NCBI GenBank assembly: GCA_022829145.1
Contig: CM040750.1
Coordinates: 7,594,755-7,658,754 of the forward strand
Origin: Albula goreensis
Lineage: Eukaryota; Chordata; Actinopteri; Albuliformes; Albulidae
Reading direction: 5' to 3'
DNA: 64,000 nt
The notes under the pieces are model-generated. The model did no database searches. It saw nothing but the letters and a program-made list of their open reading frames with translations, and was not told the DNA's origin. The translations under genes and the position numbers were made by a program. Numbering within the stretch: position 1 is the stretch's first letter; every line of letters begins with the position of its first letter. Below, piece after piece: positions 54,105 to 64,000 of the stretch.

Positions 54105-55525
54105 GGGACAGATTATGAACAAGTATGTTCTCTTTACCTCGGATGTGCTGAATATCCAAGTTGTATGTCTGCAGGAACAAACTTCAGCAAAGCAGGCGTT
54201 GATTGGTTGTTTTTGAGCGCTGAAGAAAAACTAAAGGGTTGTGATCAGTGAACACCTGCAAGGGTGAAAACAGGTTTGGACAGATTTAAAAAAATGTTCC
54301 ACAGAAAGAACTAAGGTTAGAGCCTCTTTTTCCACCGTTTTGATGTAACTTTCCCGACAGGTCATGAACGTTTTGAAAAAATAGCTGATGGGATGCTGTA
54401 CGCCAGTTACGTCATCCTGGAGAAGGACCACACCAACTCCGACCAGACACTCAAACAAGGCTGCAACGTGTTGTATATGCTCTTCGAGGTGAGCTGAACA
54501 CAACCACACCATCCAGGTAAGCCTCACAGTTATCCAAACTGGTTAATATACAACTCTTTGGGAATTGTGAGCTGAAATGTAGCCGGTGCATTTTGTATTC
54601 CAAACACTGTATCAGAATAGTTGTATACAGTTAAGGGAAGGACATTAGCATGTGACGGCCAGGTAGCCCCAGGAAGTGCTACATACCCCCAGATGGCAGG
54701 TAACAGGCCATTAACAGGAGATGCCATTTGGCCTTGGTTGGATGCGGTGACATCCCTTTGTAATTCTAATACGCATTCTGAAACACTGTGCCGCTCTCCA
54801 GAACTGACTCCCAATACCTCATCAATAAAAGCACCAGTCTCTTGGGTGTTATTTTAAGGGTCCGGCTTCCCACATGTCATTGTCATGAAAAATGAGTTTT
54901 CGTGGGGACATCTGGAAACAAAGCAGGATAGACCTGTAACAAAAACTTACCATCATACTTTGCAGGAACATCCAGATAACACAAAAACTTGTCTACGTAT
55001 GCCAAAATTTCAGAATTTGAAAGTGACTCCTCCAGAACAGTCAGTTTCCTGATCCAGATCAGACACTAAATTCACAGCAGTAGTTACTTCAGCTACTGCA
55101 ATGGGGACAGGTAACAAAATAAGGTTTCAGCATGTTAATATCGCGAACTCTGGTCTGGTGGTCTGGTATGACAGTCAGAAGTAGAAATCATGTAATCCAA
55201 ATCGTTCAGTTTCTGCTATATATCCAAACATCCAAAAAAATGGGAACTGCAATGGGGAACCAACAACTGGGAGGAGAGCTAAAACCTGATTTCTAATGGA
55301 AAACATACCTTTGTGTGCTTTCGATTATACCATAATTTCATTTTTGTTTGAGTTTCTTTAGTTTCTCACTCTCTTGCAGCCAGTCACGAAAAGGTGTCAG
55401 AAAGGCTGGTCAGTCTGCAACCGCTGTTCTTTCAGAAGTTATGAAGGTCCTCTCACGGTGTGTTTGAATACAAGCTCAGCTGGACTGAAACAGAGAGGCT
55501 ATAGTATGACCTCTCCAGTTGATAG
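54105..55525 (-). mobile_element. Degenerate Ty3/gypsy retrotransposon pol remnant (integrase C-terminus then RT and RNase H)
   Basis: Reading the minus strand, about 55525-55080 resembles the C-terminal part of a gypsy integrase (SPAELVF, HTVRGPL, then a DLDYMIST-like region). It is followed at about 54990-54870 by a linker segment (YVDKFLCYLD, YPALFPDVPTKT). Next come reverse transcriptase (FGIQNAPATFQ at about 54610-54570) and RNase H-like sequence (VEKEALTLVLSVEHF, FTDHNP, LDIQHIRGKENI). Frameshifts and stops occur throughout, and the RT active-site box reads YLDG (54508-54519) instead of the catalytic YxDD, so the copy is dead. No LTRs were identified. Confidence 0.8.
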
Positions 55526-57121
55526 AAATATCAGTATTATTGCTAGGTAGCAAGGCTATCATTTCCCACTCATTTCCAGTTGTAAAGATTGCTAGCTCAT
55601 GAGTGAAAGTTATGAATCTGACTTTGTTGTTACCTTAAGTTAAGGATACTGGCTAGAATAATATGCTGTCTATTTGAAGTTGTCTCAAATGTTGACAGTA
55701 CATTTACAATGAAAATATCATCTTGTGAAGGAGTGACACTTAATGTTAAATGGTGACATAAGAACACTAGAGTTGCCTTGGAGGGGGTAAAAATGCTGCT
55801 AACATCTGAATAGGTAATTAAAGGGTGACTTCAGTTTATTTATAAATAGATTTTACAGAAAATATATTTTTTAATTTGTTCTTTTTATTTGTGGTGTTTA
55901 CAAACAAGAAAGGGCAAACAGGAACTCATTCTTCTGACTGAACTGACTCAAAACTGACATCAAAATTTACCTTAAAAATACGTATTTTTGCCAAGTTGAT
56001 GTGGTAGTTTGGACATTTTTATCTTATTTCCAGTCTTATTTGCGATAATTTTGGCAGAATTTAACTGGTGCAAGATTACACTGCAAGTAGGCATACCACC
56101 AAGAACCGACATGCAAAATGAGAAGTATCCCATTATAAAATTAATACAATTCTTTGAATTCAAATGCGTTTATAAATGTTTTACAGATATGTTTTCAATT
56201 ACGTTTTTTGCAATGAATGGAAATGACTCTGAAGTCCTGAGGTTATTTCCTGGTGTGTTCCTGAGATAAACTAGTTTTGTAATGTTACACTAACGACAAT
56301 TAACTATACATAGTGATGTAATGATAGACGGTAATACCAGGCTTGAAAGTTTATGATACACAGGGCAACTTTTGTTCACACAATTCTTCAAATGCTTTGA
56401 AGTAGGTATACATATGTATTGAAAACCAACTTCTACATGACTAGTTTTGAGGTGCAATCCACATGAATTCAGTAATATGTAAATCTTAAATGAGTAAACA
56501 AATTAAAACTTGGCTGCGTTTGTGAAATTTCACAACATGGCTTTTGTTATCATAACTATTAATGGAACACATTATGTTGTGCTTCGCTGTTCATATGAAG
56601 CATGTACCCTATGTCACCAGGGAGCTTGACTTGTTTACTGGCTGCTCATGCTCACTTGGGTGGTTATGCTGTAAGGCTTCAGGTAATCTGCTAAAGCAAA
56701 AGATGATGGCTTTGTTGTCGCTTTTGAGAATGAAAGATCAGTATCTGCACGGTCACTGTCTGTCTCCTGACAGCTCAGCACAGCTGCACAAAAACACTCA
56801 TAACAAAACCTCTGCTACCAAAGTAACTTGCTCGTTTGAGGAAAAATTACAATCAAACTTAACTTCTTAAATGTGACTGCTGTGAATAACCAAGAACACG
56901 TGTACTGTAAAGTAGGCAGGTATCTTCTTGTATGAATGTTTTTAAAAAAAGTCACCCTTACATAAAAAGCTAACAGTTTCTTATTTATAAATCATAATTT
57001 ATCAGCATTAGAAAAAAACAGATGGATATGTCAAAGATCCAAAGGACCATGTCCACCGTTCCTTTACCAGACAGAAAACTTCATCAATTTCTACAATAAC
57101 AGCCTCCGAATTTTCACATTG

Positions 57122-57816
57122 TCATCTGGTGTGGTTTGGGTCGGGCTCCACACCTTGTAGAGATTTATGTGCCCTTTTGTGTGTCTGTAGGGTGACCTGC
57201 AGCTGCCAGACCCGGAGGTACACCCACATCAGACTGCCGTTCTGCCTTCTGTCGGTGTTCAGCAGGTCTGCGCAGTGCCGGTCGTTTATGAAGATGTCCA
57301 TCAGATCCCTGTCCATGTTGAGCTCCCTGGCCAGTGGCTCCTCGGCCGCCCGGAGCAGCAGGTTCCTCTCCATGACCAGACGGCGGCGCCGGGGCAGGAA
57401 GGCGTTGCAGAGGGCGCTCTGGCGCTCCACCAGCCCCGCCTCGAAATCCCGCAGTACCGCTGCGGCCTGGAGCTGCCAGTCATGCTGTCTCCCCAGCGCA
57501 TCGCGGAGGAGAACGGCGGCAGGACCGCGCTGGTCGATCTCCCGTTTCTCCTCCTCCAGCGCTTCGCGCTCCTGCTGCAGCTGTTTGCGCTCCTCCAGGA
57601 CCTGCTGGCCTTGGGAATGCAGGGCCTGCCGGTAGCCCTTCACGCGCTGTCGCTCCCTCTCCAGCTCCAGCTCCATGCGCGCCGCCTCCTGACAGCACTC
57701 CGTAACGGCCTCTCGGTACTTAGCATCCAGCTGACTGGAAGCAGCCTTCAGCTCCCCATCGCACCCAGCCTCCACCTCCCTGATCTGCCTCTGCGACTCC
57801 CTGGTCCAGATCCATC
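57122..57816 (-). CDS. ccdc127: ccdc127 coding exon 2 (residues 40-270, stop)
   Basis: Acceptor GTCTCGCAG, then WIWTRESQ and the coiled-coil body through RQNGSLMWVYL to a TGA at 57124-57122. The last 15 or so residues (LQGVEPDPNHTR end) are not conserved. No canonical AATAAA was found just downstream; near-variants occur at about 56985-57000. Confidence 0.95.
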
Positions 57817-59064
57817 CTGCGAGACGAGCGCAGACAACATTTACGTCAACAGGAACCCTCACACTGACTGCTTGAGCGTTAAGAGAAACAATCACAACCC
57901 TCTAAGTAAGACATTTGCATGTAAACCCTATGGTTTTGTGTTCAAGTCCTAGCCACGTCATCGCAGGCTATGGCTCGAGGTCTGCATGGCAAGGCAACAA
58001 CTGGCCCAGCCTGGATGCAGATGATAGAAGGTTAAGTTTGTTGAACTCATACCTCTCTACAAACCACTACTGGTCAGGCTGGGGGCCTACAGTGGCATGA
58101 GCTGAGTGTACACTGACTTCGCCATCCTCCAACAACATAGGCAGTGTACCGTTAGTGACGTGGCTGCAGTGTGAAAAAGAAGCAACACTGTTGTCGCTCT
58201 ACCCCTCGAAGCAGGCAAAATGTTTTCTTGGATGGGTCGACTAGTTCAGTCAGGGGTGGGTAAAACACACATGTGCATCAACCCTCCCTCGTATTGACTG
58301 TCTTGGAAAAAATCGTATGTAATTTGCATCAAACACTGAAAATACTTTCACCTCAAATGTTCTATATGATAACATCACATCATAAATACGGAACCTAACG
58401 CATTTTAAAGCGTAAAATTTGAAACAACATGCCATAGGCTGAAAAAGCAACAAGAGTACCCAGTCATGACATCACTCTGTAGACCAATGCGGACTTTAAG
58501 ATGACTTTCCATTTAGCTGTCTAAATTAAACATGGTCATGTTGCAAAGATAAAATGCCACAGATGACTGATTTAAGACATGCATATTTTTGGTATAAGAA
58601 ATGTTTATAGATCATGTAGACAGTATGTGTATGTAGATAGCTAGAGTTTTCTTATATAAGAGGCCACTAGTATTTCCAGTAATCATAACAGTCCTCAGTT
58701 CCAAGGAGTCCTAACTACTGAAGTTCTACCATCATATTAATACACAACAGTGCTAAAACACGTCCCTTTGTCCAAGTATGATGGTAAATTTTATCAACCA
58801 TAAACATGATATCTTTCTGGTTTGATTCTTGTCCCACCCCTCAGATTTTGAAATTCATATATCATTATTACATTGTTGCTTCCAGATTTACATTATGTGT
58901 TGTGATGGTTTTTTGATGGCCGAGCTCTGAAGTTTACTCTACTTACGAAAGGCTGCAAGGCAGAGCATCGGCACAAGAAGGGCGTAATTCCACTTGTTAT
59001 TTTCCCCGTCTTCTCGGGGGCCTGGTCTGATGTTCCATCCCGTTGGGTCATTCAAGTTGTTCAT
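57122..59064 (-). CDS. ccdc127: Coiled-coil domain-containing protein 127, complete in two coding exons
   Basis: The coding sequence is join(59064-58947, 57816-57122), giving 270 residues against about 260 in human CCDC127. The start MNNLNDPTGWNIRP matches the family N-terminus (MNNLNDPPNWNIRP). Residues 26-43 (WNYALLVPMLCLAAFRWIW) form a hydrophobic segment that could act as a membrane anchor. Residues about 45-160 are strongly charged and Glu/Gln/Arg-rich, typical of coiled coil (LERERQRVKGYRQALHSQG, EERKQLQQEREALEEEKREI). The C-terminal family motif RQNGSLMWVYL lies at about 230-240. Conserved elements in order are ESQ, the SQG coil, FEA-L-ERQ, FLPR, E--LL-RA, DIF--D--C and RQNG. The family's molecular function is poorly defined. 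The exon 2 GC content is much higher than that of the flanks. Confidence 0.95.
57817..58946 (-). other. ccdc127 coding intron
   Basis: 1.13 kb with GT-AG ends. Its 3' quarter (plus-strand 57.9-58.2 kb) looks like a dispersed repeat; the rest is unremarkable. Confidence 0.85.
57905..58190 (+). mobile_element. Candidate short interspersed repeat in the ccdc127 intron
   Basis: A B-box-like gttcaagtcc (57940-57949) lies 35 bases after the start, followed by a GC-richer body unlike the surrounding intron. The overall form is that of a SINE, but I cannot name a family and saw no second copy in the window. Confidence 0.35.
58947..59064 (-). CDS. ccdc127: ccdc127 coding exon 1 (residues 1-39)
   Basis: Starts at the ATG at 59064; the context is weak (T at -3, A at +4), but homology of MNNLNDP to the family start fixes it. 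The donor is TTTC|GTAAGT, and the single trailing base C joins GA of exon 2 to give arginine in AAFRWIW. Confidence 0.94.
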
Positions 59065-59078
59065 GGAAACAAGTCACC
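59065..59078 (-). other. ccdc127: ccdc127 5' UTR start of coding exon
   Basis: Fourteen bases separate the ATG from a convincing acceptor (pyrimidine-rich TCTGTTTTCTTGCACTAG ending at 59079). This implies a spliced, entirely non-coding upstream exon. Confidence 0.7.
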
Positions 59079-59654
59079 CTAGTGCAAGAAAACAGAGTGT
59101 GATCAAGTTTGCCTGATATTCTTATCAAACATTAATATCTCAGGAAAGCAAGGACATACAAATATCCAGTAAGTTCTGTTGGGATCCCTGTGACTTCATG
59201 ACCACATCATGTGTTTTAAGTGCACATCACTGTTTGTGAAAATCATTAAAAATGGACATTCCAAGCAATTTTAGCTAAGCTCAACGTAAATCATCTATAC
59301 AATTACAACATTCATAATCAGATTGTCTTGTACGGTGTTAAACTATTTATGAAATTATTCATTACTGGTGGTCTATTTATGTTTCATGACAGTGTTCTTA
59401 CATTTTTGCTGTGAATTAATAAGCCGTGACTGCAAGTATGGACTCTGAACTATGTGGGTCAAAAAACATTAGTAAAACATAGCACCAGGGTTTTAGCCCA
59501 ACAAGAGTACATAAAAGCTGACTTAGGAGGGCAATGAAAACAATTAGACACACAGGGTTAAAAAAATTACACAACATCAAGGATACAAAAACTGGATTTT
59601 CAAATGTGGCTATACAAACAATGAGGTGCCAACTAGACTTTCCAAGTCAAGTCT

Positions 59655-60267
59655 CACAATATAAGTACAAAATATAAACAACTATAATAATCACATTGTA
59701 CAGTAGTGAAACCTCTAAGAAGTATGTGAAAACAGAGCAAAGATGAAAAAACATGTTTTTTCAAGGGTTTCTACGCAAATGTTTGTGTCCTGAAAGAACA
59801 AAGTAACACCCAGACCTTCCAAATGAAGCTTACCTTGGAGCTCACAATCTAAGAAACTACACAGATACCTAACAAGTGGATGTACTGAGTGGATTTACTT
59901 ACATTTAACTCTTTGAATTTAAGAGAATGTTAAGGACGTTTAAAATGACAACAATGCAGATTATAAGAGGAAACTTTTATTCATTAAAAAGCTTCTGGTT
60001 TATAAATTAGACTCACTACTGGCTAATGTTTGCTCACTAATTGGGTAATTTCCCAGGCTGTTTGATATTTGGGAGGTGTAAGTTTTCATTGGCTCCCTAT
60101 ACAAATAAAAAGGGAGCATTTTTGAACAGGCAGTAGAGGGCAATCAATGTTTGGGTCCTCATCTAGCTGTATGGGTCTTTGGCAACAAGGTTGTGTGCCT
60201 TTGTATCATGTAATGTACCTGCATATTTTATATGCACCCTTTTGTTTCTGTAGCTCTATGTTTACAG

Positions 60268-60305
<38 letters not shown>

Positions 60306-60685
60306 ACCACCCACACCTTTGTCTGTTTGCTCTAATCTCCAACTATGGTCAGCTGTCGAGGTCTGATGTTTGGCTGTCTATGCTACTGGTATTTGAGAAA
60401 CCAAGTATGGCAGCCTTTGATAACATCTCGACCCCAACGTTTGGACGAACGGCTGAGGGCAAGTGCTACCAACCTAAAAACCAAGTGCCTACCAGCTCCA
60501 CCTGCAGGCAGAAAGTGAAAAGACAACCTCCCAAAACAGAAATACATGATGAGAAATACAGTGCAAAACAACAAGGTTTTACAGTTGAAAAACCTCTAAC
60601 AAATACATGAAAGCAGATCACAGTTGAAACACAGGTTTTTTGAATGGTTGCTAAGCAAGGGCATGTGCCAGGTGTGGCCCAGAGT
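59655..60685. repeat. Diverged direct repeat pair
   Basis: The segment at about 59680-59795 (acctctaagaagtatgtgaa ... cagagcaaagatgaaa) is similar to 60560-60675 (acctctaacaaatacatgaa ... cagatcacagttgaaa), followed in both by a T run and a ggtt(t/g)ct.cgcaa-like stretch. It suggests an old local duplication or two copies of an unnamed repeat. Confidence 0.5.
60269..60300. repeat. (CA)n microsatellite
   Basis: About 15 CA units with a small interruption. Confidence 0.95.
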
Positions 60686-60764
60686 GTACCCACAAAAGTT
60701 ATGCAAGAAAACAAGCTGGATGACAAAGTTGGCATTTCTGGTGCTATTTATTAAGTGTCCTGGA

Positions 60765-60865
60765 AAAAAAAGTGCAAAAATATTTACAGTGGAATGGCTG
60801 GCATCCCAAAAAAAGAAAGAAAATGGAAGAATATTTACAGTGCACAATGTAAGGGAAACAAAAAA
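60765..60865. repeat. Two-copy A-rich direct repeat
   Basis: The segments aatatttacagtggaatgg and aatatttacagtgcacaatg occur about 50 bases apart. Confidence 0.5.
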
Positions 60866-63722
60866 ATACAATGGAAAAAACTGAAGATACAATGGTATCC
60901 TAGCTCAGGCTATACTCTAAACCACTGTACTCTGGGACTGTCCCAGCTGTAATGCCCACTCCTAGACTGCATTTCATTCTGAAATAGAATGGCCCCGTCA
61001 TTTCTTCCCTCCAGTTCAATGGGCTCTCCAGTGACGCAGCAGGCAAGGGAGCCCTTCGCGAGCCTGGGAGAGAAATGGAGTGGCGGGTTTGTGGCTGTTA
61101 GATTCGGAATGGACTCGCTCTTCTTCTGCACTTTGCGTTCCGTAGCAAGCTCTGGCTTGCAGCAAATAGGAAGCTTCAGTGACCATGAAGACAGCATGCA
61201 GGCCGCACAATCAGTTCTTTTTATTGCAAAATATCACCAAAAAAAATAACCATTAAATCCTGATGGGACAATTTTACCTTTTAATAGAGGAGCTTCTTAC
61301 GAGAGGATGACAGTAAAAGCTAGTTTCAAGCATCACTGAAACACATTCATTGGATCATAGATTTGTTGTCCATACGCATACCTAAGGGGTATAAGATAGC
61401 ATAGCCTTAGCCTTACGCCCTATTAGATCCAGTGATGCAGCCCAACCCAGCTGTCATCACTACACGTAATATGATGCTGCTGACCCTGAATCTGTGTACT
61501 GCAGTGGCAGAGTCCTTGTTCTCATCCACCCAAAAGTATTTGTCGGTAATACCTGTTCCTGCGATGCATGGACAAACGTCTAAAAAGAAGTTATATGCAG
61601 TGTGAAAAATTCACAACTACTGATGCTTCAGATTATGGACAGTGCAATTTAATTTCTGCGGTGTCTCACCACACATTTACAATGATTCCCTGTACTGATG
61701 ACAGTGAGGGTCATCATACTCTTCAGATTTAATGTTTTGGAATAACAGAGGATAGTAACTAAGTCAATACAGTCTGTCAATGACAGCTGACAATACATCA
61801 ACACTTTTTACATTTGGCACAAACTTACGATACTTACAAAAAGTTAACTTACAAAAAGTGTCTCCCAACTTACTTACCTGTGTTTTACTTACCAGCTATG
61901 AACTACAAACCATCAATTACATGGATGTTAAAGTTATCTTTATGTGATGAGTCATGCACTTTAATGACTAGTGACAGAGAGAAAAACCCAAGGTGAAATA
62001 GATTTCATCCTCAGGAATTTTAGAAAGACAAAAGTGATGAATACAGGTAAAAATAAGCAAGGCTAGACATAGATTCACCACTCCAAAGTGGGATATTTTT
62101 GAGATTCAATGTGCTTATGTCTGACAGCGTCTCTCTGATCTACTGACCTGACTACTGCAACAGCATGTTTATTGCCATTTTTTCCCTAAAATAATAATGT
62201 AAATAATACAAGGCAAAAGTCCATGTTTGAAAATTGATACTCACCTTTTCTTGTGTTGAAACTTCTCTCTTCAAATGTTTTGCATTGTACTTTAATTTCC
62301 TCCAGTTTTGGGAACTGGCATGTTTGTGGGTACATCGAAATATTTTAGACTTTCCTTCATGCTTTAAGTGAGACTTGATGTGGAAAGTCTGGGTGGTACT
62401 ACGTTCTTACAGGACCATAACCTGTGCATAAGAACCATTGAAAATACATGGATTTCTATTTTTGTCCCACTTTCACAAATTTGTTTGAGGTTTCTAGGGT
62501 TGCCCCATTACCATTCTTTCAATGCTGATAGATAGTAAGAACCAATCTCAAGTATTTTTATTTAAAGGGCATGTGGAAGATTAAATGACATTGTTAATAA
62601 AAACATCACTTGTTTCTTTGAGATAAAATGTAGAATGGCATTACCAATAACTAAATTGTTTTACAAACATAATACCACAGCCGCATTGAATTGCCCTTTC
62701 TGACTGGCCACTGGGACACTTATGAAGATACAGCCAAGAAGCTTCATCACTGTTCTAAACCAACACTGGTTATCTCCTGTGCGAGCTGTAGATTAATCTC
62801 TGGTTCTAGCTTCCATTGGCTATAGCCATAGAAGTAAGTCAAACCAGCTGATTAATAAAAATCCGGTTATTTTAGGACCAGACCTTTTGTGTAGCCTCCT
62901 TTAAAAACAAATTTTTACCCCTGTTCCTTTCAGGACCAGTCACAATTCTCAGTTGGCTTTGAATTAATTGATAGACTGGTCTTGTATTATTATGTGTGTT
63001 ACAATTGTTTGTGTCTCGTTGCTTTGACTATCATCCTACGCTATCTTTTATGTACACTTGCTGGCTAAATCCTAACGCTTTATTAAAAACGTTTTACTGA
63101 TGTATTTTGACCATATATACATTCCGTAGTTGCAGTCGTATTTATTGTTGCAGAAATGTCAGACCACTGTCTCAAAACATACATAAATGTATACCAGTAA
63201 TTTGCGGTTTCACAAATAATTTAAGAGCGCACATGACATGCTGTTTATGAGCCTTGTAAATGTAGAGATGAATCCCCATGATTTTAGCTAAAATTAATTT
63301 GACTGTCAATGTTTAGTCTATGTTTTTCACGAAACAAACATTACGTGCACTTAAAAACAGCATACCTTCATGAATTCAGAAGTCACAGGAATCCCAGTGG
63401 AAATGTTTTAGATGTCTTTGTCCCGGCGCGTCGAAAATATGAATGTTTTTTACGGTGAATGTCATGCAAATATCGAACTTCTAGCCAACTTGACTGCGCT
63501 AGAATACAGGAACCATGGTGTGCCAAGCCTTACGCCACAGTCATAAAAGTGACCTGTTCGCTATATAAATGTCACTGTAGCAAACTAAAAAGATATAGTA
63601 AACATGCAGCTAAGTGGTTGGCTAGTATTTACCAATATAGACGGAGCGCTGTATTGACGATTGATAAATTACAGAGCCAAAGCAAATTGTGGCTGCCAAG
63701 TACTCATTCACCGTGACTTACC

Positions 63723-63810
63723 TTTGAGTTATCTTTGCTGTAGCTACCCTTCACTTTGTGCAACCTTAACACTACAAAACCTTGCAGTGAATCCCGAGCA
63801 TAAATCCAGA
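63723..63810 (-). other. Candidate 5' non-coding exon of ccdc127
   Basis: A consensus donor (CAAAG|GTAAGT on the minus strand, last exon base 63722) sits below a TATA-like element at 63839-63846 and a CCAAT box at 63869-63873. The exon would therefore cover about 63722 to 63810 and splice to 59078. Other donors upstream of ccdc127 (62245, about 59831) also look acceptable, so the choice is not decided. Confidence 0.3.
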
Positions 63811-63835
63811 GCAGTTATTGCGCCCGATGCACTAA

Positions 63836-64000
63836 CGCATATTATACATGGACCTTTCAGTCTTACCCATTGGCCTATTGCGTACTATCTTCCGTCTCCA
63901 AGTCTGAGTCTGCGCATGAGTTGTCCTGGTCTGAGACTCGTGGACGCACATGCATTTTTACAGGTATTTTTAGTAACGTATGAAGGCCCGTAATGTGCAG
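63836..64000. promoter_or_regulatory. Candidate promoter at the right edge
   Basis: TATAATAT (minus strand, 63839-63846), CCAAT (63869-63873), an ETS-like cttccg near 63890 and an NRF-1-like tctgcgcatgag near 63910 fall within about 80 bases. In human, CCDC127 and SDHA are divergent neighbours; a divergent gene could start just right of the window, but no coding sequence for one is visible. Confidence 0.3.

Larger units (their letters stand above)
47211..57121. other. Intergenic region between clasp2 and ccdc127
   Basis: AT-rich sequence with no recognised gene. It holds an AAT microsatellite, a tRNA-derived SINE, two LINE fragments, a long foldback repeat and a Ty3/gypsy remnant, each listed separately. 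I see nothing in 48.1-50.1 kb or 55.6-57.1 kb. Confidence 0.7.
59079..63722 (-). other. Presumed ccdc127 5' non-coding intron
   Basis: About 4.6 kb if the donor at 63722 is the right one. It contains a CA microsatellite, a diverged pair of direct repeats (59.66-59.80 and 60.55-60.68 kb) and a 30-codon exon-like segment at 62245-62335. No known gene was recognised. Confidence 0.35.

Noticed and set aside
57129-57952. Plus-strand open frames of 168 and 225 codons
   Set aside because: They are antisense shadows of the GC-rich ccdc127 exon; the minus-strand frame has clear family homology.
60910-61197. 95-codon minus-strand open frame near the ccdc127 upstream region
   Set aside because: Its composition is plausible, but there is no recognised homologue and no splice context; kept only as a note.
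1-64000. CRISPR array, operon, prophage or bacterial defence system
   Set aside because: The direct repeats are minisatellites without conserved spacers, and the genes have spliceosomal introns; the DNA is vertebrate.

Overview
The window is vertebrate nuclear DNA, most likely from a ray-finned fish. The genes are split by GT-AG introns, coding density is very low, and microsatellites, degenerate minisatellites, tRNA-derived SINEs with a tail of the type common in teleosts, CR1/L2-type LINE pieces and a Ty3/gypsy remnant are scattered throughout. The species cannot be named from the sequence alone.

Two protein-coding genes can be supported, both on the minus strand. (1) The 5' part of a CLASP gene, most likely clasp2: seven coding exons between 46285 (start codon) and 19689, joining in frame to encode about 239 residues, the complete N-terminal TOG1 region. 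The next exon lies to the left of the window, so bases 1-19688 are the 5' portion of a large intron. (2) ccdc127, complete in two coding exons (59064-58947 and 57816-57122, 270 residues), with a splice acceptor 14 bases before its ATG that shows an upstream non-coding exon, possibly ending at 63722.

Layout: 1-19.7 kb, clasp2 intron 7, rich in tandem arrays and with one SINE; 19.7-46.3 kb, clasp2 exons 7 to 1 and introns, with a degenerate 28S rRNA fragment in intron 2 and a hairpin in intron 5; 46.3-57.1 kb, clasp2 5' region and intergenic DNA with LINE pieces, a long foldback element, a SINE and a Ty3/gypsy remnant; 57.1-59.1 kb, ccdc127; 59.1-64 kb, its presumed 5' non-coding intron and promoter.

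The two genes have no evident functional link: CLASP proteins stabilise microtubule plus ends, while CCDC127 is a poorly characterised membrane-anchored coiled-coil protein. I found no evidence of a new multigene system. The observations most worth checking are the 28S rRNA fragment, the integrase-before-reverse-transcriptase order of the Ty3/gypsy remnant, the long foldback repeat, and the unusual number of independent degenerate minisatellites.
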